The notes: generated from the sequence alone by a model not told the origin. DNA of 52,626 nucleotides from Lachnospiraceae bacterium (GCA_024697225.1 JAILGA010000150.1:1-52626), one strand, 5' to 3'; shown: positions 17,756 to 27,900, numbered from the stretch's first letter. Numbers and translations are program-made.

Positions 17756-17950
17756 ATAACAAGTGTTATAATAGCGCAAAATGCGAGTTTCATTCAATAA
17801 CATACGATATTATTGCCACATCCACACAAACATAACATATGATATCGATAAAACGAGGCAGCAGACGTCTTTAATAACACGTGGTATTTTATGAAATCCG
17901 CTGATCATGGGATTGTAAAGCCCGCCATATAATAAAATATCATTTGCTAC
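17756..17950. repeat. Cluster of palindrome sites in the typA upstream gap
   Basis: Three exact copies of ATAWC-N4-GWTAT at 17756-17769, 17797-17810 and 17832-17845, plus two imperfect ones at 17874-17887 (GGTAT right arm) and 17937-17950 (GCTAC right arm). Start-to-start spacings are 41, 35, 42 and 63 bases. The region is AT-rich and otherwise empty. Confidence 0.75.
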
Positions 17951-18048
17951 ATAACGATTTTTCGTTGCTTTTTTCGACTTTTTCACGTACTATATACCAT
18001 AAGGAATCTGTACCCTTTTTTTGTCCGGATAAAGGTTTAACTGACATA

Positions 18049-19407
18049 ATGTACGGCAACAATGGACAAATGCGGCGACCGCCCCGCCATAAGATTAAGC
18101 TAACCCCGCTGGAAAAGCTGAATATCGCTCTCTGGTCGGTTTTTTGCGTCTTTCTTGTGAGCGTTTTTGTGTTTATGACCTGGTACATGTATAATCCAAG
18201 GAGCCGTCTCGCACACAACCTGAAATACGGAAAGAGATATCTCGTCCAGGCGGATTACAACAAGGCTGTGGCTGAGTTCAAGCGGGTTCTTTCGGTGGAT
18301 TCGGGAAACGAAGAGGCCTACAGGGGTCTTATGGAGGCGGCACTGGAAACCGAGGACACGGATACGGCGCTGTCCCTGTACGGGCGTGCCGAATCGGCGC
18401 TCTCTTCGTACAAGGAGCCGCTGCTTTCCCTGCTGATGGTAAGAGCGGTTGACAGATTGGGGCAGAGCGATTATGACGGAGCTCTTTCCGTGGCAAAGAC
18501 CGTTTCGGTGGCGACCGGTGATGAAAATGAAGCTTCCCGCATCCGGGCGCTGGTTGTTGAAAAGATGATCTCCGATGCCTCGGGGAAGGAGCCCGAGGAG
18601 GCGCTGGCGCTGTACAGACGCCTGCTTGAGATGGACAATATCGATGCGGCGGCGATTTACAAAATGATGGCTGATGTCTATACCGGCGAAGGGGATCATT
18701 CCGGTGCGGTAAGCATAATGGAGGAAGGGATATCGGCCACCGGATCCGAAGAGCTTGCACTCCTTAAGGACGAGTATATCAGGGAGCACGCGGAGGTATT
18801 CTTCCCGGACAGCTTTGTGAAGGAACTCAATGATGATATGGCTGCGGCAGATTTTGTTGCTGCCTCGCGGATCGTGAGAAATGATCTCTTCATGTACAGA
18901 ATGTCGCCGTATGAAGGCTTTGTTGACGAGCTCGGGGAGAGTGTCTACGATCTTTCTCCGATACAGCCGGCGGATATGAATACCACTGTCTATGCCGAAC
19001 ACACGGGCGATGGTAACATATTGATGCTCATAGTTGACTGGGCGAGGAATACCGACAGGGAAGCGGTGTTCAATGAGATGGTATATGTCCCCGAGGGCGG
19101 CTATATTCTGGCGATGTCGGAGAATCAGAAGGTCACGGAGGCCAATACCCTTGCGGACGAGCTTCACTACTGGGAGATAGGTGAGGATGGCCTCACCGAG
19201 ATAACGGAAGAAGATTACTTTAACAGACTTTCGGGACTTTTTGAGAATCAGTTCAGTGCGCAGCTGCAGGATGAGGCGTTTGCCGAGAGTTATCATTCGA
19301 TTGTAGATGATCCGGACAGCGCGGAGTATTACGATGTCTCCGCTGATTACTATGATGACAGCGGGGGATTTGACGATACGCTGCAGGAGGAGATCTCGGG
19401 TGCATAG
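18049..19407 (+). CDS. Single-pass membrane TPR protein, function unknown
   Basis: 452 residues from ATG 18049, preferred to a TTG 35 codons upstream that lacks any ribosome-binding site and would add low-quality sequence. A short basic cytoplasmic N-terminus (RRPPRHKIK) is followed by one membrane helix (about 25-47). Next come tetratricopeptide-like helical repeats (about 58-240; 'YLVQADYNKAVAEFKRVLSVD' is the clearest, preceding 'EALALYRRLLEMD'). Residues 260-430 are an acidic region of unknown fold ending in a Tyr/Asp-rich tail. By topology the TPRs face outward. It lies 24 bases before the IMP cyclohydrolase gene on the same strand, but no functional link is evident. Confidence 0.7.
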   Translation: MYGNNGQMRRPPRHKIKLTPLEKLNIALWSVFCVFLVSVFVFMTWYMYNPRSRLAHNLKYGKRYLVQADYNKAVAEFKRVLSVDSGNEEAYRGLMEAALETEDTDTALSLYGRAESALSSYKEPLLSLLMVRAVDRLGQSDYDGALSVAKTVSVATGDENEASRIRALVVEKMISDASGKEPEEALALYRRLLEMDNIDAAAIYKMMADVYTGEGDHSGAVSIMEEGISATGSEELALLKDEYIREHAEVFFPDSFVKELNDDMAAADFVAASRIVRNDLFMYRMSPYEGFVDELGESVYDLSPIQPADMNTTVYAEHTGDGNILMLIVDWARNTDREAVFNEMVYVPEGGYILAMSENQKVTEANTLADELHYWEIGEDGLTEITEEDYFNRLSGLFENQFSAQLQDEAFAESYHSIVDDPDSAEYYDVSADYYDDSGGFDDTLQEEISGA

Positions 19408-19431
19408 TTACAGATAAAGGGAGGTAATGAA

Positions 19432-20157
19432 TTGAAAACGATCGATCTGGCACAGGAAATTGGAAGACTTGAATATCCGGGGCGGGGCATTGTGCTCGGG
19501 CTCTCGGCCGACGGGAAAAACGCAGCGATAGCATACTTCATCATGGGCAGAAGCGTCAACAGCAGAAACAGGATTTTTGTCACGGAGAATGACGGGATCA
19601 GGACGGAGGCATTTGATCCCGCGCTCCTTGAGGATCCAAGTCTCATAATCTATGCTCCCGTGAGAACGCTCGGGAATTATACGGTCGTCACGAACGGCGA
19701 TCAGACAGATACGATAATCGATGGTCTGGATGCTCAGATGACATGGGCGGAGGCTTTGTCCACCAGAGAGTTTGAGCCCGATAAACCCAATTACACACCC
19801 AGGATCTCGGGGCTTGTACATGTGACAGGAGCAAGGCTTGATTACCAGCTCTCAATCCTGAAATCCGGGGATATGGATCCCGCAACCTGCCAGAGGTTCT
19901 ATTTCTCATATACATGCCCGAAGGCCGGTGAAGGACATTATATCCACACCTATGCGGGCGGCCTTGATGAGAACGGGGCGCTGTTAAGCTTCGAGGGTGA
20001 ACCCGTGCCTGTCACCATCGGCAATGATCCCGATGCATTTGCCGAAACCATATGGAATTCCCTTAATGAGGACAACAAGGTTTCGCTTTTCACACGCTTT
20101 ATCGATCTGGAGACCGGAAAAGCGGTCTCAAAGATATACAATAAAAATATCAAGTGA
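19432..20157 (+). CDS. purO: Stand-alone IMP cyclohydrolase (PurO-type)
   Basis: Predicted to close the ring of FAICAR to IMP, the final step of de novo purine synthesis. 241 residues resembling the single-domain IMP cyclohydrolase family first known as archaeal PurO: N-terminal 'GRGIVLGLSADGKNAAIAYFIMGRS', 'SRNRIF', 'ALLEDPSLIIYAPVR', 'TNGDQTDTI' and 'YTPRISG'. It is unrelated to the MGS-like cyclohydrolase domain of ordinary PurH. The start is TTG, supported by GGGAGG seven bases upstream; the nearby ATG runs into a stop at once. The gene for the preceding step follows 35 bases downstream. The stop codon lies inside the first of three tandem palindromes. Confidence 0.88.
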   Translation: MKTIDLAQEIGRLEYPGRGIVLGLSADGKNAAIAYFIMGRSVNSRNRIFVTENDGIRTEAFDPALLEDPSLIIYAPVRTLGNYTVVTNGDQTDTIIDGLDAQMTWAEALSTREFEPDKPNYTPRISGLVHVTGARLDYQLSILKSGDMDPATCQRFYFSYTCPKAGEGHYIHTYAGGLDENGALLSFEGEPVPVTIGNDPDAFAETIWNSLNEDNKVSLFTRFIDLETGKAVSKIYNKNIK

Positions 20158-20190
20158 TATAATAACAAACGATATAATAACAGGAGGTAT
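20147..20190. repeat. Three tandem palindrome sites, 15-bp period, covering a ribosome-binding site
   Basis: Sites at 20147-20160 (ATATC AAGT GATAT), 20162-20175 (ATAAC AAAC GATAT) and 20177-20190 (ATAAC AGGA GGTAT, one mismatch). Each starts 15 bases after the previous one, with a single A between. The third contains the AGGAGG ribosome-binding site of the next gene; the first contains the stop codon of the previous one. Confidence 0.85.
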
Positions 20191-20192
20191 CA

Positions 20193-21371
20193 ATGAAAGA
20201 ACTGGAGTTAAAGTACGGCTGTAATCCCAATCAGAAACCATCCCGCATTTATATGCAGGATGGAGGTGAGCTTCCCATAGAAGTCCTTTGCGGAAGGCCC
20301 GGATACATCAACCTGCTGGATGCGTTCAACGGATGGCAGCTGGTTTCGGAGCTTGCGCGTTCCACGGGCGTGGTAGCCGCCACTTCCTTCAAGCATGTTT
20401 CACCTGCCGGATCAGCCATCGGCACCGAGCTTTCCGAGACAGACAGAAAGATCTGCAGGGTTGATGATATGGGAGATCTCTCTCCCATGGCATGTGCCTA
20501 TGCCAAGGCGAGAGGGTCGGACCGTATGTCGAGCTTCGGCGACTTTGTGGCGCTCTCTGACACCTGTGATGAGGATACCGCGAGGATATTAAAGAGAGAG
20601 GTTTCCGACGGTATAATCGCACCGGATTTCACGCCGGCAGCGCTTGAGATCTTGAAGGAAAAGAAGAAGGGTGCTTATGCGGTCATAAAGATCGACAGGG
20701 ATTATGTGCCTGCGGCGGAAGAGACCAAGATCGTCTTCGGCGTCACCTTTGCCCAGGGAAGAAATGATCTGAAGATTGATGATAAGATGCTCGAGAATAT
20801 CGTTACAAAGAATAAGGAGCTTGATGATGCGGCGAAGAAGGACCTGATCCTTTCGCTTATCACGCTTAAGTATACGCAGTCCAATTCGGTCTGCTATGCC
20901 AAAAACGGACAGGCTGTGGGCATCGGAGCCGGACAGCAGTCGAGGATCCACTGCACCAGACTTGCCGGCGACAAGGCAGACAGATGGTTCTTAAGGCAGT
21001 CGCCCCAGGTCCTTGAACTGCCCTTCAGAGCCGATATCAAAAGACCGGACAAGGACAATGCCATTGACCTGTACCTGGGCGAGGACGCCGACGATGTCCT
21101 GGCCGATGGAAAATGGCAGAATATCTTCGCGGTAAGGCCGGATCCCATGACGGCTGAGGAAAAGAGAGCATGGCTCGACAGAAACAGCGGCATGGCCCTC
21201 GGGAGCGATGCGTTCTTCCCCTTCGGAGACAACATCGAGCGCGCCGCAAGATCCGGCGTTAAGTATGTGGCTGAGCCCGGAGGCTCGGTCAGGGATGACA
21301 ATGTCATCGAGGCAGCTGATGCACACGGTATGGTCATGTGCTTCACCGGGATGAGACTGTTCCATCACTGA
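20193..21371 (+). CDS. purH: AICAR transformylase, stand-alone (PurH C-terminal domain)
   Basis: Transfers a formyl group from 10-formyl-THF to AICAR, giving FAICAR, the substrate of the cyclohydrolase encoded just upstream. The 392 residues correspond only to the transformylase half of bifunctional PurH (~510 residues); the N-terminal cyclohydrolase domain is absent. Family features: 'CNPNQKPSRIY' at the N-terminus, 'SFKHVSPAGSAIG' with the catalytic Lys-His, 'KYTQSNSVCYAKNGQ', 'GIGAGQQSRIHCTRLAG', 'SDAFFPFGDNI' and 'GGSVRDDNVI'. The ribosome-binding site is AGGAGG, seven bases from the ATG, inside the tandem palindrome block. addB follows 7 bases after the stop. Confidence 0.95.
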   Translation: MKELELKYGCNPNQKPSRIYMQDGGELPIEVLCGRPGYINLLDAFNGWQLVSELARSTGVVAATSFKHVSPAGSAIGTELSETDRKICRVDDMGDLSPMACAYAKARGSDRMSSFGDFVALSDTCDEDTARILKREVSDGIIAPDFTPAALEILKEKKKGAYAVIKIDRDYVPAAEETKIVFGVTFAQGRNDLKIDDKMLENIVTKNKELDDAAKKDLILSLITLKYTQSNSVCYAKNGQAVGIGAGQQSRIHCTRLAGDKADRWFLRQSPQVLELPFRADIKRPDKDNAIDLYLGEDADDVLADGKWQNIFAVRPDPMTAEEKRAWLDRNSGMALGSDAFFPFGDNIERAARSGVKYVAEPGGSVRDDNVIEAADAHGMVMCFTGMRLFHH

Positions 21372-21378
21372 TCCGGGA

Positions 21379-24300
21379 ATGCTGCGTTTTTGTTTCGGAC
21401 CTTCGGGGTCCGGAAAAAGTACGTTTCTTTATAAAGAAACGATAGAAAAGAGTCTTGAGGATCCGGCATCACAATTTCTGATCGTGGTGCCGGATCAGTA
21501 TACTCTGCAGGTTCAGCAGCGCATAGTACATATGCATCCCGCTCACGGGATCATGAACATTGACGTACTCAGCTTTTCGAGACTGGTCCACCGCGTTTTT
21601 GATGAGGTCGGAGCGCCCGAAGAGCCGGTACTTGATGATATGGGAAAGACCATGATCCTTCGCCACACGGCAGGGAAGATGGCCGACAGGCTCCCCCTCA
21701 TCGCAAAACGCATGAGACAGCCGGGCTTCATGGATGAGATCAAATCGCTGATCTCGGAGTGCCTTCAGTACGGAGTCGGGCCGGATGATCTGGAGGTGCT
21801 TATTGAAGCCTGCGGCAGACGGGGCGGGCTGAGGGCCAGACTTAAAGATCTAAAGGAGATCTTTGCTGCCTTTGAGGAAGAGATCAGAGGCAGATATATA
21901 ACATCCGAGGGAACGATGGGAGAACTGGCCCGCAGAATACCATCATCCTCTCTGATCAAAGATTCGGTCGTAGTCTTTGACGGGTTCACCGGCTTTACTC
22001 CTATACAATATCAAGTGTTATTATCAATAATGAGGACCGCCGCTTCGGTTACAGTCTCTCTTGTTCTGGATGACGGGGATGATCCCTGGGATTTATCTTC
22101 CGCATCCGAAAACAACCTTTTTCTCCTGAGCAAAAAGGCGGCCGCGGATCTGGAGCATGCCGCATTTCTTGCAGAGTGCGAAAAGGAAGAGGACGACAGC
22201 GGGAGCGCGTCCTGCGGCGCTGACACATCACCCGAGATGGAGATGCAGTGGTCTTTGAGAAGGCGAAAGATAGCAGGTGATATTTATATGAGTGGACGGC
22301 CTGTGGCAAGGTTGTCAGGTAATCCCGGACTGGCTTTTTTGGAACAGCATCTCTTCAGGGAGGAGGGGGCCGTATTCGGAGGAGGCGGTGCAGAGGGAGC
22401 CTCGCCCATCGTTCTTAAGGAGGCTGCGGATCCCTATGGTGAGTGCAGGGAGTGCTGCCTTGAGATAAGGAGCAGACTCCGGGAGGATGGGACACTCAGG
22501 TACGGGGATTTTGCCGTACTTTGCACGGATCCCGCTTCCTATACCCGGATACTGAAGAAGACCGCGGATCATTACGGAATTCCCATGTTTATTGACGAGA
22601 CCGGAGACATAGGAGTCGATCCGCTCGTGGAACTGATGGAGAGCGCGGTTGAGACGGTGCGGACCGGTTATGCGCCGGAGGCCGTTTTCCGGTTCATGCG
22701 CTGTCCGCTCTCCGGGTTTGACCGGATGATGACGGACAGGATGGAGCAGTATGTCAGGGAACTGGGGATCAGGGGCAGGAGAAAATGGAGTGAAAAGTTC
22801 ATTCGCACCGTCTGGCTTGACCGCCCGGAGACAGAGCAGGCAAAACTCCTCGATTCCGTTAATACAATGCGGGAGCGCCTGTACAGCCTGATCGAGCCGC
22901 TGTATGAGGCTGGCAGCGGGACGGTCAGGGAAGTCAGCGTTGGCCTGATAAACCTCTTTGACAGTCTGGGAGTGCAGGCTGCTCTCAGGGAGATGTCGAA
23001 GGCGAGAGAGGCTTGCGGTGATGTCGCAGGACAGAGGGAATTCGGCCAGATTTACCGGGCGATCATTGGATTAATGGATCAGATGGTGGCGATTTTGGGC
23101 GAAGAGCGGGTCTCTCTGAGAGAGTATCTGGATCTGCTGCGGGTCGGGATAAATAAAATATCAATTGGTATGATTCCGGGCAGCATGGATAGGGTTACTG
23201 TCGGTGATCTGGAGCGAACGAGACTGGGTGAAGTCAGAGTACTGATCCTCCTCGGTGCCAATGACACTCTCCTGCCGGCTGTCTCCGACGGCGGCGGGTA
23301 TCTCAGCGAACTGGACAGGCGGTATCTGAGAGAAGCTCAGGACAGAGTCAGGTTGTCGCCGGATCCGGGTGAAAAACTGCGGTATGAACGTCAGTACATA
23401 TATATGAACGTGACCGCACCGACGGATGCCCTTATTCTGTTCTGGAGCAGGATGGGCGGGAGCGGGACGCCCATGAGACCGGCGGATCTGGTTCTGCGGA
23501 TCAGGGACATGTTCCCGGAGGTGGATATCGGTATGAGCGGACAGGGGGATGTCCTGTCCGGCATCTGGACCGTAAGGAATGCGGAATCAAAAGCAGCAGA
23601 AATGATCAGGGCTTATGCCGATGGAGAGCTGGGGGAGGAGGAAAAGGAGACCTTTCTTGCTCTCGTGGCAGCAATAGGCGGTGCGGACGGTGAGAGCTTT
23701 CTCGACAAGCTTACAGGAGCCGCGTACTATAAATATCAACCGTTATCATTAAAATTCTCCACTGCTGTATCGCTTTACGGAAAGGATATTGAGAACAGCG
23801 TCAGCCGTCTTGAGATGTTTGCGGAGTGTCCGTTTGAGCATTTTGCCAGATTTGGACTCAGGCTGCGGGAAGATGTGCGCTTCGAAGTGGGCTCCGGAGA
23901 CCTGGGCAATCTGTATCACGAGGCGCTCGAGGGCTTTGACAGAGAACTGGCCGTAAGGGGGCTGGACTGGAGATCGATACAGGAAGAGCAGGCCCGGAGT
24001 CTGATGAGAGAAATCCTCACCGGGAAGGCGGCATCATACAGAAATGATCTTTTCCTTTCAAGCTCAAGATACAGACAGATGCTTGGAAGAACTCTTAGGA
24101 TACTGGACCGGTCCGTCAACACTCTGCAGTATCAGATAAAGAAGGGCGATTTCCTGCCGTCGGCAGTCGAATGGGATTTCAGATCGGCGGGAAGCATGCC
24201 TGAGACGGTGGTACCCTTAAGCGACGGCACAGGCGGCAGGATATTGCTCCATGGCAGGATCGACAGGGTCGATGTGTGCGATAACGCGAATGAGAAGCTT

Positions 24301-24942
24301 TTCAGGGTGATAGATTTCAAATCCGGTTCCAGAACAATGGATCCTGCTCTTATCTATCATGGGATAGAGCTCCAGCTCATGCTTTATCTTCGCGTCTATT
24401 CAGCGGCGCTTTCGAAAAGCGCCCCCGGATTCAGGGTGACCCCTGCGGGAGTTTTTTATTACAGGATAGATGACCCGGTGATCACCGCGGACAGCGATAC
24501 AATAACAAATGATATCGAACAGCAGATACGAAAGAAGTTGGCCTTTACGGGCATTTCAAACAATGATGAGGGAATAATCCTCAGGATGGACAGGGAGTTG
24601 GGAGCCGGCGTGACTTCGGATGTGATACCGGTGGGCTATAACAGAAACGGGTCCATGAAGGCGGCTTCAAAGGTGTTTTCCACGGCGGATTTTGATACAG
24701 TGTCGGAACATGTGGGCAGAAAGATCGTCGATCTGGGCGGGAGGATACACCGCGGTGAGATAGGCATAAGTCCGTATGCCTACGGAAAAAAGAGCGCATG
24801 TACCTTCTGCGCGTACAGGGGTGTCTGCGGATTCGACACCAGACTTCCGGGCTTCGGATACAGATTCCTCGGCAGGATGAAAGAGGATGAGATGCTTCAG
24901 AGGATGCGAGCAGACAAAGATGCACAGGTAAAAGATGGCTGA
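21379..24942 (+). CDS. addB: ATP-dependent helicase/nuclease subunit B (AddB)
   Basis: Subunit of the AddAB helicase-nuclease that processes double-strand ends for recombination. 1187 residues. A P-loop at the N-terminus (GPSGSGKST, 7-15) heads an inactivated-helicase-like fold. The C-terminal RecB-type nuclease region includes 'RVIDFKSG'. The four cysteines that hold the Fe-S cluster in AddB are present: C817 ('AECPFEHFARF') and C1141, C1144, C1150 ('ACTFCAYRGVCGF'). The start ATG is 7 bases after the transformylase stop with only a weak ribosome-binding site, suggesting coupling. It overlaps addA by eight bases. Two exact and two one-mismatch palindrome sites fall in the first ~2.4 kb. Confidence 0.95.
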   Translation: MLRFCFGPSGSGKSTFLYKETIEKSLEDPASQFLIVVPDQYTLQVQQRIVHMHPAHGIMNIDVLSFSRLVHRVFDEVGAPEEPVLDDMGKTMILRHTAGKMADRLPLIAKRMRQPGFMDEIKSLISECLQYGVGPDDLEVLIEACGRRGGLRARLKDLKEIFAAFEEEIRGRYITSEGTMGELARRIPSSSLIKDSVVVFDGFTGFTPIQYQVLLSIMRTAASVTVSLVLDDGDDPWDLSSASENNLFLLSKKAAADLEHAAFLAECEKEEDDSGSASCGADTSPEMEMQWSLRRRKIAGDIYMSGRPVARLSGNPGLAFLEQHLFREEGAVFGGGGAEGASPIVLKEAADPYGECRECCLEIRSRLREDGTLRYGDFAVLCTDPASYTRILKKTADHYGIPMFIDETGDIGVDPLVELMESAVETVRTGYAPEAVFRFMRCPLSGFDRMMTDRMEQYVRELGIRGRRKWSEKFIRTVWLDRPETEQAKLLDSVNTMRERLYSLIEPLYEAGSGTVREVSVGLINLFDSLGVQAALREMSKAREACGDVAGQREFGQIYRAIIGLMDQMVAILGEERVSLREYLDLLRVGINKISIGMIPGSMDRVTVGDLERTRLGEVRVLILLGANDTLLPAVSDGGGYLSELDRRYLREAQDRVRLSPDPGEKLRYERQYIYMNVTAPTDALILFWSRMGGSGTPMRPADLVLRIRDMFPEVDIGMSGQGDVLSGIWTVRNAESKAAEMIRAYADGELGEEEKETFLALVAAIGGADGESFLDKLTGAAYYKYQPLSLKFSTAVSLYGKDIENSVSRLEMFAECPFEHFARFGLRLREDVRFEVGSGDLGNLYHEALEGFDRELAVRGLDWRSIQEEQARSLMREILTGKAASYRNDLFLSSSRYRQMLGRTLRILDRSVNTLQYQIKKGDFLPSAVEWDFRSAGSMPETVVPLSDGTGGRILLHGRIDRVDVCDNANEKLFRVIDFKSGSRTMDPALIYHGIELQLMLYLRVYSAALSKSAPGFRVTPAGVFYYRIDDPVITADSDTITNDIEQQIRKKLAFTGISNNDEGIILRMDRELGAGVTSDVIPVGYNRNGSMKAASKVFSTADFDTVSEHVGRKIVDLGGRIHRGEIGISPYAYGKKSACTFCAYRGVCGFDTRLPGFGYRFLGRMKEDEMLQRMRADKDAQVKDG
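22008..22021. repeat. Palindrome site ATAWC-N4-GWTAT in addB
   Basis: ATATCAAGTGTTAT, inside addB. A one-mismatch relative (ATAGC AGGT GATAT) lies at 22270-22283. Confidence 0.6.
23733..23746. repeat. Palindrome site ATAWC-N4-GWTAT in addB
   Basis: ATATCAACCGTTAT. A one-mismatch relative (ATATC AATT GGTAT) is at 23158-23171. Local sequence is more AT-rich than the surrounding addB. Confidence 0.6.
24502..24515. repeat. Palindrome site with extended flanks in addB
   Basis: ATAACAAATGATAT preceded by GATACA and followed by CGAA. It encodes DTITNDIE; the site at 25709 has the same flanks and encodes DTITADIE. Confidence 0.7.
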
Positions 24943-27900
24943 AAAGAAGAAAAAGATCCGTTTTACAGAGGAACAGAAAGAGGTCATAGAGTCCCGGAGG
25001 CAGAACCTCCTTGTTTCGGCTGCCGCAGGCTCCGGAAAGACAGCCGTGCTGACCGAGCGCATTATCAGGCTCGTATCTGACGGGGATGAGCCGGCGGATA
25101 TTGACCGGATACTGGTCGTCACCTTTACGAGAGCGGCTGCGGCTCAGATGAAGGAGAGGATTTCCGCTGCTCTCTCCGCAAGGATCGCCGACGATCCCGG
25201 AAACAGGCATCTGAGGCGGCAGGAACTGTTGCTTCCCCATGCCAGGATAATGACGATAGACGCATTCTGTCAGTATATATTGAGAAATGAATTCGACGCG
25301 GCGGGAATAGATCCGTCCTTCAGGGTCGCCGATGACGGCGAGATCGAGCTATTGAAGAACGAGGCCGTGGGCGAGATCCTGGAGGAGGAGTATGAAAAAG
25401 CTACGCCGGAGTTTCTGGAGCTTGCGGACGCAATGTCCCCGGGAGCCCTTGACAAGGCGCTTGAAACACAGATAAAGAGACTCGGAGGCTTTGCCGAAAG
25501 TATGCCCTGGCCGGAACTCTGGCTGAGAAAGGAGAGGGATAAGCTTGCGGGAACCGCTCGCAGAGGACTGGTCGAATGCGCGGGGAATGAATGGATAACA
25601 GATGTTATCAAAAGAACTGAAAAGGAACTCGCGTGCTGTATCGACGAACTCACTGCAGCAATGAGAATTTCGGAGTCCCCGGACGGACCATATATGTACA
25701 CTGATACAATAACAGCCGATATTGAAAATCTGAAGCATATATATACTGCCGGGGATCTGAAGGAGCTCGGCGAACGATTCCGGACGGATATATTCGGGAA
25801 GCTTTCATCCAGACGGGATGATGCCGTATCTCCCGGAAAGAGGGCGGAAGTTAAAGATATAAGGGACAATGTAAAGGACACTGTTAATAAAATAAAGTCA
25901 CGCTATTTTTCCGCCCCTTATGATGAGATGGAACAAAGAGAGCATATGACGGTGCCGGTGCTCACCGAACTGATTGAGGTGACTCTGAAATACAGGAAGA
26001 GACTGGAGGAAAAAAAGAGGGAGAAGAGCGTGATAGACTTTTCCGATATGGAGCACCTTGCGCTCGGAGTGTTCCTGAAGGAACCGGAGGATCCTGAGGA
26101 TATCGATGAACCGGAGATCACGGATATTGCCCGATCCTATGCCGAATATTTCACGGAAATAATGGTGGACGAGTATCAGGACAGCAATTTCGTCCAGGAA
26201 CTGATACTGGGAGCTATTGCGGGAGAATCTGCCGGAAGACACGACCGTTTCATGGTGGGAGATATAAAACAGAGCATATACAGATTCAGGCTCGCAAGAC
26301 CCGAGATATTCATGGATAAGCTTGGGAGGTATCACAGGGATCCCGGTTTTTCCGACAGGCGCATCGATCTTCACAGAAACTTCCGGAGCAGTGGGCAGAT
26401 CATCGATTTCGTGAATGCGATCTTCCGGGGGATCATGCTCAGGGATGTCGGGGGAGTGGATTACGATGAGGATGCGATGCTTGTGGCCGGAGAGGGTGCA
26501 GGTCCGGGTCTGCCGGATAATATACCCGAGATCATGCTGCTCGATCTGAATTCCGGTGGAGATAGTGATGACAGGCAGGGCGGCGCAGCCGACACGGACG
26601 GACCGGATAACGAACCGGATGGGCAGGATGACGAGCTTCTGACACAGGATATGTCAAAGGAGGAGGCAGAGGCATCCATGATCGCCGGCCGTATACTTGA
26701 ACTCGTTTCGACGGGGACGCTTGAGGATAAGAACGGCGGAGTGCGCAGGGTGCGGTGGGGAGATATTGTGATCCTGTTAAGGGCTACGTCGGGAGTGGAT
26801 GAGATATATCGCAATGTGCTGGATGCGGCAGGCATTCCGGTATATATAGAGTCCAGGAAGGGATATTTTCAGGCCCGTGAGATCAGACTGATGCTCGATC
26901 TTATGAGAGTGATAGTCAATCCTCTTAGCGATATTCCCCTGGCAGGGGTACTGAGATCGGCGCCTTTCGGCGGATTTGATGATGAAGAACTTGCGCTGGT
27001 ACGCGTTTTTGGTATGAGATCGGGAAATCTGCCGGCAGGAGTAGGATTGTATGAGTGTCTCTCGGCATGTGCCTCAGGCGCATCCCCGGTATTGAACGGC
27101 ATCCCGGCTTTTGCCGAAAGCGGCATTGATGATGCGCTTTCGCAAAAATGCATAGGATTTCTGGACAGGCTTGATTCCTGGCGTGAAGCGGCAGGATGGC
27201 TCTCAGTCAGGGAACTGCTCGACAATATTATAGAAGAAACACGCTTTGAGGAATATGTTGCCGCCCTGCCCGGAGGCGCGAGAAGGAGTGCAAACGTCCG
27301 CATTCTTCTCGGCTGGGCGGACAATATGGCAATGAGTGTCGGAGCGGGGCTCACTGATTTTATGAACAGGGTTGAGCAGTACAGGCTTATAGACGTGGAT
27401 CAGGGTGAGGCTAATGTCCTGCCGGAGAATGCCGATGTGGTGCGCATAATGAGCATACATAAGAGCAAGGGTCTTGAGTTTCCTGTTGTCTTTGCCGCAG
27501 GTCTGTCAAGAAACTTCAACAGGCAGGATGAGCGGAGCGCGGTTTTGCTCGATGACATTATCGGGCCGGCAATATATGCTTTCGACCGTGAAAACAGGGT
27601 CCGCTATTCTACCCTTAAGAGACTGGCGGTGGCGGATAAGCAGAGAGAAGAGAGCCTCGGCGAAGAGATAAGAGTTCTCTATGTTGCAATGACAAGAGCT
27701 GAGCAGAAACTTATCCTTACAGCGGCGGAGAAGGATATTTCAAAATGGGCGGATATGGCTGCGGGGAAGGTGCCGGTGTCATATTTGAAGAGGGCGCATG
27801 CCTCTTGCTTCCTTGATCTGATCCGCGAGGCTGCAAAGAGTTGCCCCGGCCTTTTCAGGCTGACATGCGTCAGAAAAGATGAAATATCGACATATGAGAC

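Larger units (their letters stand above)
17682..18048. other. Intergenic gap between divergent typA and TPR gene
   Basis: 367 bases. It holds the probable typA promoter and the palindrome cluster. No RNA gene recognised. An in-frame TTG at 17944 would extend the TPR gene but has no ribosome-binding site. A possible forward -10 (TATATA) lies at about 17990, without a convincing -35. Confidence 0.6.

Noticed and set aside
17944-18048. Upstream TTG extension of the membrane TPR gene
   Set aside because: No ribosome-binding site; the added sequence covers an imperfect palindrome site and possible promoter region.
18100-19296. Minus-strand 398-codon frame
   Set aside because: Antisense to the membrane TPR gene; no recognisable domain or ribosome-binding site.
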